Of a stretch of DNA of 64,000 bases, positions 19,723-30,450 are shown piece after piece. A program made the translations under genes and the position numbers. This DNA comes from Chloroflexota bacterium (GTDB lineage: Bacteria; Chloroflexota; Anaerolineae; Aggregatilineales; Phototrophicaceae). The notes under the pieces are model-generated. The model did not search any database. It was not told the DNA's origin and worked only from the letters and a program-made list of their open reading frames with translations. The stretch is from contig JAPOXG010000117.1 in assembly GCA_026707225.1 (NCBI GenBank), forward strand, positions 46,697 through 110,696. The letters run 5' to 3'. The first letter of the stretch is position 1; each line of letters opens with the position of its first letter.

Positions 19723-20622
19723 ATGGCTGAACATATTGTCGACTTGGCTGCGGACGCGGCCTTCATTGAGCTAACTGAGCCCAAGTCCTTTTTCTATAAA
19801 GCTTCCCAGCAGCTCTTTGGAAAAAAGCAGGCAATCTTGGGTTTCGTTGTTTTGATTGTGCTTGTCCTGGCGGCGATTTTCGCCGAACAGATCGCGCCCT
19901 ACGATCCCTACAAGACCAATTACGCCAATGTGAAGCAGCCGCCCAGCGCGGAACATTTCATCGGCACGGATGAATTGGGGCGCGATGGCTTCAGCCGCTT
20001 GATTTATGGGGCGCGCATCTCGCTGATGGTTGGCGTGTCTGTCTCCGCCATATCTACCACCGTCGGCGTCGCCCTTGGGGCTATCGCGGGATATTTCGGT
20101 GGCGTGATAGACATGATCATCATGCGCGCGGTCGACCTATTTATGGCATTCCCTTTTCTCGTTCTCGCCATCGCCCTGGTCGCTGTCTTTGGTCCCAGCC
20201 TTTTCAATATGATGCTGGCGCTGATCCTATTGTATTGGATCTGGTTTGCGCGGCTTGTGCGTGGCATGGTCTTGACCCTGCGCGAGACTGAATTCATCGT
20301 CGGCGCCAAAGCGGCGGGCGCCTCCGATATATCAATCATCTTCCGCCACATTCTGCCCAACGTATTCCCGGTGGTGGTCGTCCAAGGCTCCTTCAGCGTT
20401 GCCGACGCGATTCTCATCGCCGCTGGCCTGAGCTACCTGGGCCTGGGCGCCCAGCCGCCAACCGCCGAATGGGGCTCCATGCTCAGCAACGCCAAAGAAC
20501 TGATGCGCATCTTGCCTGTACTGTCCATCGCGCCCGGCGTCGCCATCATGATCACCGTGCTCGCTATCAACTTCATCGGCGATGCCTTGCGCGACGCGCT
20601 CGACCCCACCTTGCGCAATTGA
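19723..20622 (+). CDS. Dipeptide/oligopeptide ABC transporter permease (DppC/OppC type)
   Basis: FIGTDELGRDGFSRLIYGARISLMVGV; EFIVGAKAAGASDISIIFRHILPNVFPVVVVQ; LSYLGLGAQPPTAEWGSML. Confidence 0.93.
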   Translation: MAEHIVDLAADAAFIELTEPKSFFYKASQQLFGKKQAILGFVVLIVLVLAAIFAEQIAPYDPYKTNYANVKQPPSAEHFIGTDELGRDGFSRLIYGARISLMVGVSVSAISTTVGVALGAIAGYFGGVIDMIIMRAVDLFMAFPFLVLAIALVAVFGPSLFNMMLALILLYWIWFARLVRGMVLTLRETEFIVGAKAAGASDISIIFRHILPNVFPVVVVQGSFSVADAILIAAGLSYLGLGAQPPTAEWGSMLSNAKELMRILPVLSIAPGVAIMITVLAINFIGDALRDALDPTLRN

Positions 20623-20851
20623 TTTGCATAATGGGCGCGGACTGCGATAATATCTCGGAAACGCGTCTCTCCACCTCTCCCCGCGCATCACGATCACCGA
20701 GATGTATTCCAAGGGATAGCGTTGGCTTGGCGTTCTATTCGAGCGCATGATGCTCACCTGCACAGGAAGGAGGCGATTATTGGCCTGTCCGCGGGAAAGA
20801 AGACTTTTCGGTTCTTGCAGCAAATCAAGCTTGCCTAAGGAGAGCTTAATC

Positions 20852-22453
20852 ATGAAACTCAAAACGGTATTGATTTACGCCGCGCTGGTCTTGGTCCTGT
20901 CGCTTTCGCTGGCGCCAGCCGCCGCCGACGGTCACTGCCCGCAGGAGGGCGGCACCTTCACAATCGGTGTCGATACTTTCTTGCCGATGGACCCCAACAC
21001 CGCCGCGCATGACTGGACCTTCTACGCCATCACCAACATCAACAGCATGCTTTTCCGCATCGAATCTGGCCAGCCGGTCGGCGATCTGGCCGAGTCCTGG
21101 GATATCAGCGAGGACGGCACGGTTTACACCTGGCATATCCGGCCCGGCATGATGTGGCACGATGGCAATGAGGTTTTCCCCGAAGGCGAAAGCCGCGAAG
21201 TGACGGCGCATGACGTAGTCTATTCGATCTATCGCCAATATGATGATACGTCGTCGATCATGGCGGCCGACCTGCGCAATCTCTTTGTCTCAGCCGAGGC
21301 AACGGACGACCATACGGTGGTTTTGACCCTCAGCGGGCCCGACGCCATCATGTATGACAAGGCGCGCGGTTTGACCTTCACCGCCATCGTCGCCCAAGAA
21401 GCGATCGAGCATTATGGCGATGACTACGGTTTGAACCCGCTGGGTTCCGGTCCCTTTGAATTTGTCTCTTACTCGCCCGACGAAGAAGTCGTTCTGCGCG
21501 CGAACGAGGACTACTATATCGACCCCTGCCTGGACGAGGTCATCTTCCGCGTCATGCCCGATGTGCCGGCGGCGATGATCGCGCTGGAAGCCGGCGACAT
21601 CGACTGGTGGGGCGCGGTAACGCCCGGCGACGATGTAGGTCGCTTCCTGGATAACGAAGACATGACCGTCATCAACTTTGGCTGCCCGGTCGCCACCCGC
21701 CTCTACATGTCGGTGGACAAGGCGCCATTTGACGATGTTCGCTTCCGCAAGGCGCTCTCCCACATGAAAGATGGCAACGCCATAAACGCGGCGCTCCGCG
21801 GTCCGACTCATGTGAAAGGCGCCGGTACAGCTGGTCCTGGCGTCGCCGGTTATGTCGAAGGGCTCTATGACGAATACCACGCCTATGATCCCGAATTGTC
21901 AATGTCGCTGCTGGATGAACTCGGCATCGTCGACAGCGATGGCGATGGCTGGCGCGAGATGGATGGCGAGCTCCTGGAGATTCCCATGTTCGCCTGGAAC
22001 TCCGATCCGGCGCCGGATTATGTGGCTGCTACAGTAGACGCCGGCGCCCAGATCGGCCTCAAGATCCGCCCGGAAATCGCTGATCCCGGCACCAACAATG
22101 CCAGACGCAAGGACGGCGAATGGGGCATCTATCTGGGTCAAGGCTGGTGCGGCGAAGGCGGCACCAACGCGCTCTGGGGCAGAAACGGCTGGATTTCTAC
22201 GCTGGGTTATGTCGATGAAGAGATCTTCACGCTGCTGGATCAGTCGGCGCAGAACCTCGACGAAGAGTCGCGCGAGGCGCAGTTGCAAGCGGCCACGACG
22301 CGCGTCGCCGCGCTCTACTTTGAGCCGGCCTTCGGTTTCTTCAACATCTTCACAGTGAAGAACAATTACGTGAAGGACTTCTTCGGTGGCGAATGGACGC
22401 TGAATCTCGTCACCGATGACCACAACGTGTGGATCAACGAAGACGAGAGATAG
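20852..22453 (+). CDS. Oligopeptide/dipeptide ABC transporter substrate-binding protein
   Basis: Start at ATG 20852 (AAGGAG upstream) with signal peptide MKLKTVLIYAALVLVLSLSLAPAAADGH; SBP_bac_5 features AESWDISEDGTVYTWHIRPGMMWHDG, TAHDVVYSI. Confidence 0.9.
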   Translation: MKLKTVLIYAALVLVLSLSLAPAAADGHCPQEGGTFTIGVDTFLPMDPNTAAHDWTFYAITNINSMLFRIESGQPVGDLAESWDISEDGTVYTWHIRPGMMWHDGNEVFPEGESREVTAHDVVYSIYRQYDDTSSIMAADLRNLFVSAEATDDHTVVLTLSGPDAIMYDKARGLTFTAIVAQEAIEHYGDDYGLNPLGSGPFEFVSYSPDEEVVLRANEDYYIDPCLDEVIFRVMPDVPAAMIALEAGDIDWWGAVTPGDDVGRFLDNEDMTVINFGCPVATRLYMSVDKAPFDDVRFRKALSHMKDGNAINAALRGPTHVKGAGTAGPGVAGYVEGLYDEYHAYDPELSMSLLDELGIVDSDGDGWREMDGELLEIPMFAWNSDPAPDYVAATVDAGAQIGLKIRPEIADPGTNNARRKDGEWGIYLGQGWCGEGGTNALWGRNGWISTLGYVDEEIFTLLDQSAQNLDEESREAQLQAATTRVAALYFEPAFGFFNIFTVKNNYVKDFFGGEWTLNLVTDDHNVWINEDER

Positions 22454-22494
22454 GCGACTTCTGCGCATTGCATGCAGCCGCCATCAGAAACGCC

Positions 22495-22597
22495 TAGGGG
22501 CGAGCCTTGGCTCGCCCACCGAATCATAAGCTGTAGGGGCGAGCTATCAGTTCGCCCGCCGAATCACAAACTGTAGGGGCGCCCCTTGGGTCGCCCT
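22495..22597. repeat. Dispersed palindromic repeat, three tandem half-units
   Basis: TAGGGGCGAGCCTTGGCTCGCCC..TGTAGGGGCGAGCTATCAGTTCGCCC..TGTAGGGGCGCCCCTTGGGTCGCCC. Confidence 0.85.
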
Positions 22598-22632
22598 AGC
22601 AACGCAAACCTTTAAGGCATGCAGGCTGAGCT

Positions 22633-23991
22633 ATGGACCTACAGCAGATCGCCGCTGACATTCCCGAGTATCAAGCCTTCCTCACTGTTGATGAATTGAA
22701 CGCGTCCAGCTACCGGCTGCGCGAGCAGTACCCGGATCTCGTCAGCATCCGCGAAGTTGGCAGCACGCGCAATGGCGAGCCAATCGAGCTCTTGACCATT
22801 GCCGGCGGCGAAGACAGGGCTTTCGTCTTTGGCGGTCCCCATCCCAACGAACCCATTGGCTGCATGACGATTGAATACCTCTCGCGGCGGCTCTGCGAAG
22901 ATGATCAATTGCGCGCGGAACTGGGCTACAGCTGGGATTTCATCAAATCGATTGATGCCGACGAAATGCGCCTCAATGAAGGCTGGTTCAAGGGACCCTA
23001 CACTCCCAGCAATTACGCCCGCCATTTCTATCGCCCGGCGCGGCGTGAACAAGTCGAGTGGACTTTTCCGATAAATTACAAAGCGCTCAAATTCGACGAT
23101 CCCTTGCCGGAGACCCGCGCCTTGATGCGCGTGATTGACGAGACCAAGCCCAAGCTGCTTTATTCATTGCATAACGCCGGCTTCGGCGGTGTTTACTATT
23201 ACGTTTCCGGCGAGTGCCCGACGCTTTACGACACCTTTCATCGGATACCCGAATGGTTCGGTCTCGCGCTTGATCTGGGCGAGCCTGAACTGAGCTTCGC
23301 CGAGCCTTACGCGCCGGCGATTTATCGCATGTTAACCAGCGAAGACATGTACGATCATCTCGAGCGGCACGGCGTCGCCGATCCAAGCGCGGTCATCGGC
23401 TTCAAAGCATCGAGCGCGCAGTACGCCGAGCGGCACGGTTCTTTCTTTTTGATTGTCGAAATGCCTTATTTTGATGAACCGCGGGTCAACGATCCATCAT
23501 CAACGACGACGATACGGCGCGATGCGATACTGGGCGCCATGGACATCGCCATCGAACACGACGATTGGATTCGCGGGCGGCACGCGGCTGTTGAAGACGC
23601 CCTGCGCCTGGATACGCCTGTCCGACGGGCGCTGGAAGATTTCCTCGAGATGAGCGCCGGCTTTCGCGAAGCCGATCGCGAGTGGGTCATGCGCGCGGAA
23701 GAAACCAATCGACCGGCCACGCAGGCCGAATTGTTCAGCAATTTGCATACCTCCCGCTTCTACAAAATGCTGAACACCGGGCTCTACGCGCGCATGCTGC
23801 GGGAGGAGATAGCTGGTGGGAATACGGATCCCGCCATTCAATCGGCAAGCGATGACGCGGAAGCGCGCTTGAAAGCGGACGGCCAGGCGCTGGAAAGCGC
23901 GCTCGATTACCGCGCCATCCCGATCCGAAGCCTGGTCGGGGTGCAATGCTGCGCCGGGCTCGCGGCCGCCGCTTACCTGCAAAGTCGCTGA
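22633..23991 (+). CDS. M14 family zinc carboxypeptidase
   Basis: EVGSTRNGEPIELLTIAGG..FVFGGPHPNEPIGCMTIEYL (HxxE zinc ligands), YSLHNAGFGGVYYY. Confidence 0.82.
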   Translation: MDLQQIAADIPEYQAFLTVDELNASSYRLREQYPDLVSIREVGSTRNGEPIELLTIAGGEDRAFVFGGPHPNEPIGCMTIEYLSRRLCEDDQLRAELGYSWDFIKSIDADEMRLNEGWFKGPYTPSNYARHFYRPARREQVEWTFPINYKALKFDDPLPETRALMRVIDETKPKLLYSLHNAGFGGVYYYVSGECPTLYDTFHRIPEWFGLALDLGEPELSFAEPYAPAIYRMLTSEDMYDHLERHGVADPSAVIGFKASSAQYAERHGSFFLIVEMPYFDEPRVNDPSSTTTIRRDAILGAMDIAIEHDDWIRGRHAAVEDALRLDTPVRRALEDFLEMSAGFREADREWVMRAEETNRPATQAELFSNLHTSRFYKMLNTGLYARMLREEIAGGNTDPAIQSASDDAEARLKADGQALESALDYRAIPIRSLVGVQCCAGLAAAAYLQSR

Positions 23992-24061
23992 TGCTTCAGT
24001 CACCACGCAGCTTGACTTTGGCGCGGCGCTTCAAAACTGCCATAAACGAGAGGGGCGCACG

Positions 24062-25240
24062 ATGAATATCTCGAATGCACGCGCATATCTGATCGCAGTC
24101 CTCATGCTGATCACATTTGTCCTGGTCGCCTGCAGCGATGGCGCGTCCAACAGCGCCGCCGTCGAAGAAGTGACCAGCCAGGTCGCCTTTCTTTATCGCG
24201 AAGACATTGAGGCATACAATTGGAGCCATTTGCATGAGATCGGGCGCCTGTATCTGGACGAGCAGCTGCCCGATCTAGGCACGAAATATATTGCCAATGT
24301 CTCGGTTGACGGCGCCGAAAAGGCTTTGCGGCAATTGGCGGAAGAGGGGCACAAGCTCATCTTCGCCACCTCCGCCGAATATTATGACGCGGTGCTGAAA
24401 GTTTCCGAAGATTTCCCCGATACCTATTTCGAAGTCTATGGCGGCGGCGAGACAGCGGACAATGTCGCGACCTACGACGGGCGCATGTACCAAGCGTTCT
24501 ATGTCGCCGGTGGATATACTGGCGAGATGACGGTCAGCGGCATCATCGGTTTGATCGCTCCCGAGCCAACCGTTGAAGTCATTCGGCACATCAATGCCAT
24601 TACCGCCGCCTCGCTGCTAGTTAGGACCTGCGAAGATATTTCGGTGCACATTCGCTGGACCGGCTCCTGGAATGACCCGGAGGCGGAGCGCGCGGCCGCC
24701 CTCGAACTGGTGGATCTCGGCGCCGATGTCCTCGTTCAGCATACCTATAGTCCAGAAGTGCAGAAAGTCGCCGAAGAAAAGGGCGTACGCTCGATGGGCT
24801 ACGGCTTCGATATGCGCGAATTCGCTCCCAATGCCAACATGACCAGCATCATCTGGCAGTGGGGTTGGTACTATTTGCTGCAGGTCGAGAAAATGCTTGA
24901 GGACAAATGGAAAGCCAAAGCCTACGATGGCAAGGTCTCCACCAAGGCTCATGGCCGCGGCATCGTCGACTTGGCGGCTTATAACTACGACCAGATCCCC
25001 CACATCATGGAAGCGCCTCCGCTCAAATGGCGCATCACCTGGAATGAAACGGTCAAAGATTCTTTTGACGGTCCAGTCTATGCCCAAAACGGCGACCTGG
25101 TGCTGGCGAAGGGAGACAAGTTTCCCAAGGGTTACATCTTCACCGATATGGATTGGTTCGTGGAGGGCGTTGTCGGCGACGCGCCCGGCGACGCGCCGGA
25201 AAAGGTAGAAGGCCGCGGGCGCGACGTCGTCTGCCGTTAG
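24062..25240 (+). CDS. BMP-family ABC transporter substrate-binding lipoprotein
   Basis: Lipobox LVAC; EKALRQLAEEGHKLIFATSAEYYDAVLKVSEDFPDTYFEVYGG; AFYVAGGYTGEMT. Confidence 0.85.
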   Translation: MNISNARAYLIAVLMLITFVLVACSDGASNSAAVEEVTSQVAFLYREDIEAYNWSHLHEIGRLYLDEQLPDLGTKYIANVSVDGAEKALRQLAEEGHKLIFATSAEYYDAVLKVSEDFPDTYFEVYGGGETADNVATYDGRMYQAFYVAGGYTGEMTVSGIIGLIAPEPTVEVIRHINAITAASLLVRTCEDISVHIRWTGSWNDPEAERAAALELVDLGADVLVQHTYSPEVQKVAEEKGVRSMGYGFDMREFAPNANMTSIIWQWGWYYLLQVEKMLEDKWKAKAYDGKVSTKAHGRGIVDLAAYNYDQIPHIMEAPPLKWRITWNETVKDSFDGPVYAQNGDLVLAKGDKFPKGYIFTDMDWFVEGVVGDAPGDAPEKVEGRGRDVVCR

Positions 25241-25333
25241 GCTTCGCCGCTGTCGACCGGACTCGTGCGTTAATCCCAGCTACTAATGAAAGTAGCTGTG
25301 GTAGAAATGCGATCGCCAGAATGATCGAGATGC

Positions 25334-25405
25334 TGTAGGGGCGAGACTTGTCTCGTCCTCCCGCTAAGCCGCAAGCTAGTGGTTGTTTCGCCGGCTCGCC
25401 CGTAC
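25334..25405. repeat. Dispersed palindromic repeat (degenerate)
   Basis: TGTAGGGGCGAGACTTGTCTCGTCC...GCCGGCTCGCCCGTAC. Confidence 0.7.
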
Positions 25406-25581
25406 GAACGCAAAATATAGGGCGTAGCTATGTGCCAGGCAGCCGTTTCAGCAAGAATCTTATGCAAGATCGATTGCGAGACTGCCATATTTTCCTCTGT
25501 GACCTCTGTATTGCCTCGAATCCTCAGTGGTAAGACCTTTGAAATTTGTTGCTCGTCGAGGGATAGAAACAGGAGAAACAA

Positions 25582-26934
25582 ATGCCCCACGCTTTAGTAA
25601 ACGAAAGCCCGGATCTGGCGGCGGCCATCGACCTCTACGACGCCTGGATTCGCTACACCATGCAGCGGAAACACCAGCCTGGGCTGGCGGTTGGCATCGT
25701 GCATGATGGCGATCTCTTGTGGGGACGGGGATTTGGATATGCCGATGTCGACGCCAAAAGGCCAGTCACCTTTGACACGCGATTTCGCATCGCCAGCATC
25801 AGTAAGACTTTCACCGCTGTCGGCATCTTGCAGCTGCGCGATGCCGGGGCGCTTTGCCTTGATGACCCGGTTTCAAAATACCTTGACTGGTTCGATTTGC
25901 AATATGAAGGCGCGCCGGCAATCACGATCCGGAATTTGCTGACGCATAGCTCCGGGCTGCCGCGCGACTCTCACAACCCCATGTGGACGGAATGCGACGC
26001 GCCGGCCTGGGATGAATTCGCGCGCGAGCTGCTGGCGCGCCCGCCGACGCGCCCGCCTTATGACAAGTTCGCCTACAGCAATGTCGGCTACTCCCTGCTG
26101 GGCGGCATCATCGAGCAAGTGTCGGGCGAGTCATGGGCGAGCTATCTGCAGCGCAATATCCTTGATCCGCTGGGCATGTCGGAAACGCATCCGGCGCCGC
26201 GCGGCGACGACCCCCAGTTGGCGATTGGCTATTCACAACTGAATGATCAGTACGAGCGCAGGCCGATGCCCTTCTTCTTGATGAATGGCTTTGAAGCGTC
26301 GGCCAATTTCGCTTCGTCCCTGAATGATCTGGTCAAATTCGCCGCCTTCCACCTGAGCGAGGAAGAGAACGCGGTCCTCTCCCCGCATTCCCTGCGCGAC
26401 ATGCATCGCATTCACTGGCTGGAACCATCCTGGAACGAAGGTTACGGCTTGGGCAGCATGCAGTACAAGCTGGGCGACTGGTCAATCAGTGGCCACGCCG
26501 GCGGCTACCCCGGCTACCTCACCGGTTTCACGCTCTGCCGCGAACACAAGACGGCCGTAATCGCGCTCACGAACGCGTTGGGCAGCGCGCCACCCGAATA
26601 CATCAACCAAGGCTACAAACTCGTCTTACCCGAGATCATCAGGGCGACCGAAGCGGCGCCGCCCGAAGCGGACCCGGACTGGCAGATTTATCTCGGTGAG
26701 TACCGCCATGATTGGGGATATGAGAAAGTCATTTTGCGCGCCGGACAACTGCAGATTGTCTCGCTTGACGCCATGAACGATTCGCCCGTCATCCTCAAAC
26801 CGACCGACGCCGAGCACGTTTTCACCATCGAAGAGCAGGGCGGATCCAACGAAACGGCGCGCTTCGAGTTGGATGCATCGGGCGCTGTCCTGAGGATGTG
26901 GCTGCGCAATGAATACGCATTCAAAGCAACGTAA
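25582..26934 (+). CDS. Serine hydrolase (class C beta-lactamase / D-aminopeptidase family)
   Basis: SxxK motif RIASISKTFTAVGILQL; YxN motif FAYSNVGYSLLGGIIEQVSG; ISGHAGGYPGY. Confidence 0.88.
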   Translation: MPHALVNESPDLAAAIDLYDAWIRYTMQRKHQPGLAVGIVHDGDLLWGRGFGYADVDAKRPVTFDTRFRIASISKTFTAVGILQLRDAGALCLDDPVSKYLDWFDLQYEGAPAITIRNLLTHSSGLPRDSHNPMWTECDAPAWDEFARELLARPPTRPPYDKFAYSNVGYSLLGGIIEQVSGESWASYLQRNILDPLGMSETHPAPRGDDPQLAIGYSQLNDQYERRPMPFFLMNGFEASANFASSLNDLVKFAAFHLSEEENAVLSPHSLRDMHRIHWLEPSWNEGYGLGSMQYKLGDWSISGHAGGYPGYLTGFTLCREHKTAVIALTNALGSAPPEYINQGYKLVLPEIIRATEAAPPEADPDWQIYLGEYRHDWGYEKVILRAGQLQIVSLDAMNDSPVILKPTDAEHVFTIEEQGGSNETARFELDASGAVLRMWLRNEYAFKAT

Positions 26935-26943
26935 ATGGCGTTT

Positions 26944-26970
26944 GTATGGGCGAACTCGGCGAGTCGCCCG
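26944..26970. repeat. Degenerate half-unit of the dispersed repeat
   Basis: GTATGGGCGAACTCGGCGAGTCGCCCG. Confidence 0.5.
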
Positions 26971-27047
26971 CTTGCGGAAACACGACATGTTTCGAATGGC
27001 ATGATTGCATCGGCTATTCTGTGAAGCGCCAGACTTGAGAGGCTGCC

Positions 27048-28985
27048 ATGACCGAGACCAGCGGAAAACGCGACTTCGACATATTGGATGATTTGCGCTA
27101 CGCGCGCATCGGCAGCGCCCAGCTTTCCCCCGGCGGCGAGTATGCCGTCTGCGATCTGACACGGCACGACTTGGAAAACGACCTCGCGACTACATCGCTT
27201 TGGCGGATTGACCTTGCGAACGGGGACGCGCGCCAACTAACGCGCGAAAACGGCAGCGACAGCTCGCCGGTTTGGTCGCCGGATGGGGCGCAAATTGCCT
27301 TTCTTTCCGATCGCTGCGGCGCAAAGCAAGTATTCCTGCTGTCCGTCGACGGCGGGGAAGCGCGCCAGCTCACCGATCTCCTGGGTGGCGTCGATGGTCC
27401 GCCGGTCTGGTCGCCGGATGGAAACACGATCGCGTTCACCGCTTCACCCAAAACCGCGCCCAGAGATCCGACGGCGCCTTATCGGGTGACGCGCTTCGTC
27501 TATCGCTTCGATGGAATTGGCTATGTGGATGATGCCATCCAAAACATCTACGTCCAGCCGATCGACGGCGGCGGCGCCCGGCAGCTCACCGATGACGCGC
27601 ACCTGGACCGAACACTGCGCTGGTCGCCCGATGGACGCGAGATCCTTTACCTCGCTTCCTTTGATCCGGATCGGCCCGATTTGTTCTCGGCCAAATTGCG
27701 CGTCGTCAATCTCGATGGCGACGTTGAAGAGCTTCTTGCTCTGGATTGGGGCTTCATTAAGAATGCCGGTTGGCTGCCGGATGGGGACCGCGTCATGGTG
27801 GTCGCGTCCCGCGGCGACCAGCCGATGGCGACCAAAGACGACCTCTGGATTCTGGACCGCGAGAGCGGCAAAACGGTCAATCGCACCGCCGATTTGCCCA
27901 CCGGCATTGAAGTGCAGTGGTTTCCCGTCTTTAGCGCGGCGCAGATCCTGAAAACGGACCAGGCGGCTCTGGTCAATGTGGTGGAACGCGGCAAAAGAGG
28001 CATCTACGCCGTCGCCTTGAGTGGTCAGTCTGAATGGCGACAGTTGCTTGGCGGGGAGAGAACGACAACGCTGCACGATGCCGATGACAAAATCATGCTC
28101 TATCTGTCGGGAGATTTGGCGAACCCGGGCGACCTGCATGTCGCGTCGCTGGACGGGACCGACGAGCGGCCGATCACGCGCTTTAACGATGCGTTGCTGG
28201 GCAGTATCGCTTTTCCACGGGTCGAAGAATTGCTTTACCAAACTGAGGACGGCACAGAGATTCAGGGCTGGCTGCTGCCGCCAAATAATAGCGAGCCGCC
28301 TTACCCGACGATCCTTTACATTCATGGCGGTCCCCACGGCTGGTATGGCTATCAATACGGCGGCGACTTTCAGATGCTGGCCGGCGCCGGTTACGCCTTG
28401 CTCTTCGTCAATCCGCGCGGCTCCACCGGTTATGGCGACGCCTTCGCCACCGCGCTATCGGGCAACTGGGGCCTGCTGGATCACAAAGATCTCCTGGATG
28501 GCGTCGACTACGCGGTTGAAACGGGCTTGGCCGATGCTGACCGGCTTGGCATTTGCGGCCTGTCCTACGGCGGCTACCTCACCTGCTACACCATTGGGCA
28601 AACGAATCGCTTCAAGGCGGCGGTCGCGGAAAACCCGATAACGGATCTGGTCAGCCGCTATGGCACTGCCGACATGGGGCCCTGGGGCTCGCTGAGCGAG
28701 CTAGGCGGCAAACCCCATGAGATTCCCGAGGTCTATCGGCGCGGATCGCCCATTACTTATGCGCACCAATGCCGAACGCCGACGCTCTTGATCCAATGCG
28801 AAGACGACTTCCGCTGTCCCGCGGGGCAGGCGGAACAATTCTACGGACACTTGAAAGCCAATGGCTGCGCTGTGGAGATGCTGCGGATTCCCGGTCAGTC
28901 TCATGTCGCCTCCATCACGGGTCCCATCCGCGTGCAAAAGGCGCAGAACGAGGCGCTCTTTGATTGGATGATGCGCTATGTTTGA
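27048..28985 (+). CDS. S9 family peptidase (prolyl oligopeptidase type)
   Basis: WSPDG WD40/TolB-like repeats; catalytic GLSYGGYLTCYTIGQ; FVNPRGSTGYGDAFA; C-terminal HV near RIPGQSHVASITG. Confidence 0.92.
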   Translation: MTETSGKRDFDILDDLRYARIGSAQLSPGGEYAVCDLTRHDLENDLATTSLWRIDLANGDARQLTRENGSDSSPVWSPDGAQIAFLSDRCGAKQVFLLSVDGGEARQLTDLLGGVDGPPVWSPDGNTIAFTASPKTAPRDPTAPYRVTRFVYRFDGIGYVDDAIQNIYVQPIDGGGARQLTDDAHLDRTLRWSPDGREILYLASFDPDRPDLFSAKLRVVNLDGDVEELLALDWGFIKNAGWLPDGDRVMVVASRGDQPMATKDDLWILDRESGKTVNRTADLPTGIEVQWFPVFSAAQILKTDQAALVNVVERGKRGIYAVALSGQSEWRQLLGGERTTTLHDADDKIMLYLSGDLANPGDLHVASLDGTDERPITRFNDALLGSIAFPRVEELLYQTEDGTEIQGWLLPPNNSEPPYPTILYIHGGPHGWYGYQYGGDFQMLAGAGYALLFVNPRGSTGYGDAFATALSGNWGLLDHKDLLDGVDYAVETGLADADRLGICGLSYGGYLTCYTIGQTNRFKAAVAENPITDLVSRYGTADMGPWGSLSELGGKPHEIPEVYRRGSPITYAHQCRTPTLLIQCEDDFRCPAGQAEQFYGHLKANGCAVEMLRIPGQSHVASITGPIRVQKAQNEALFDWMMRYV

Positions 28986-29031
28986 GAGTTGCGGCTGAGG
29001 ACGCGTTCGCCGCCATTCCCAGGTTTCAGTC

Positions 29032-30450
29032 CTAGACCTGCGGTGGCTGACGCTCATGCCAGTTTTGCGCGCTCTCATAAGCATAGGCGATGCGATAGAG
29101 CGTCGTTTCGTCAAATGGCCGCCCCATCAACTGATAGCCAACCGGCAGACCCTCCGGAGTGAATCCGCCGGGCGCGCTGATCGCCGGCTGCCCGCTCAGA
29201 TTGGCTGGGTAGACGTGATGAACGAAGCCGGCGGTTGGGGTTTCGCCGTTCTCCATATCGTCGCGTGGCTGCCAGACATCTTCCAGCAGTGGCGCCGACA
29301 CTGGAATCGTCGGCGATATCAGCGCATGCAGATTCTCGCGCCAGAATAGATTCTTCATAGCGGAACGGAAGCGTTCGCGCGCGCGCAAGGCGGCGACATA
29401 CTGCGTCGCCAGAATGACTTCGCCCATCTGCAACGTGGCGCGTGTGCCCGGGCTGTAGAGATGTCCCTGCTCGCGAATCCGCCCCCGATGATAGCTTGCC
29501 GATTCCACCATCCTGATCGTCATCAGCGTCTCACGCGTCAATTCCAATTCCGGCAGGTTGACCTCGATGATCATTGCGCCCTGCGCCGCCAGCTCGTCCA
29601 TGACCGCTTCGGTGACCGCGCGCACGCTATCGACGACGCCGGGATACAAGAAATAGCCGCGATCGATGCCGATGCGCATACCCTGCACGCCGCCGTCAAT
29701 CGCCGCTGTAAAGTCCGGCACATCGACGCAGGCGGAATTGGCGTCTTTGGGATCGTGCCCGGCCATCGCCCCCAACATAATCGCATTGTCGCGCACCCTG
29801 CGCGTCAAGGGACCCACATGATCAAGCGACCAAGCCAGCGGCAGCACGCCGTATGCGCTGACGCGCCCATAGGTTGCTTTCATGCCGACGAGATTGTTGA
29901 GCGTTGCTGGTATGCGAATGGATCCGCCGGTATCGGTGCCGATAGTCCCGAATGCCGAGCGCGCCGACAGCGCCACGCCCGAACCGATGCTGCTGCCGCC
30001 GGGGAATCGGTCACGGTCCCAGGCGCTGCGCGTCGGCGGTTCGCTGCCGCCGCAAGACCATTCGTGACAGCGCGTCTTGCCGATCAGGACGGCGCCGGCG
30101 GCGTAGAGCTTAGCCACGACCGTCGCATCGTAATCCGGCACGAATCCTTCCATCGCCTTGGACCCAACTTCGGTCAGGATGCCCTTGGTGTAGCAGTTGT
30201 CTTTGACGCCAATGGGGATGCCATGCAAAAGACCGCGATCGCGCCCGGCGGCCAATTCCCAGTCGGCGCGCGCAGCGGACTCGAGCGCCCGCTCCGCGGT
30301 TACCGTGGCGTAGGCTTGCACCGTCGGCTCAGTTGCTTTGACGCGCGCGAGCGTCGCTTGGGTTAGCGCGAGCGATGTCGTCTCGCCACGGCGCAGAGCG
30401 GCGGCCGCTTCGCTGATGGACATGTTGATCAGAGCGCGAGAATCACTCAT
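29032..30450 (-). CDS. Amidase (amidase signature family, GatA-like)
   Basis: GIPIGVKDNCYTKGI, PGGSSIGSGVALSARSAFGTIGTDTGGSIRIPATLNNLVGMKATYGRVS. Confidence 0.92.
   Translation of the reverse strand: MSDSRALINMSISEAAAALRRGETTSLALTQATLARVKATEPTVQAYATVTAERALESAARADWELAAGRDRGLLHGIPIGVKDNCYTKGILTEVGSKAMEGFVPDYDATVVAKLYAAGAVLIGKTRCHEWSCGGSEPPTRSAWDRDRFPGGSSIGSGVALSARSAFGTIGTDTGGSIRIPATLNNLVGMKATYGRVSAYGVLPLAWSLDHVGPLTRRVRDNAIMLGAMAGHDPKDANSACVDVPDFTAAIDGGVQGMRIGIDRGYFLYPGVVDSVRAVTEAVMDELAAQGAMIIEVNLPELELTRETLMTIRMVESASYHRGRIREQGHLYSPGTRATLQMGEVILATQYVAALRARERFRSAMKNLFWRENLHALISPTIPVSAPLLEDVWQPRDDMENGETPTAGFVHHVYPANLSGQPAISAPGGFTPEGLPVGYQLMGRPFDETTLYRIAYAYESAQNWHERQPPQV

Noticed and set aside
22495-22597. 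Three tandem repeat units considered as a transcription terminator for the oppA gene
   Set aside because: Hairpins are strong but no T-tract follows them; kept as repeats only.
24062-25240. Complete nucleoside (BMP/Yuf) ABC transporter
   Set aside because: Only the binding lipoprotein is present; no adjacent permease or ATPase, so a complete system cannot be claimed.
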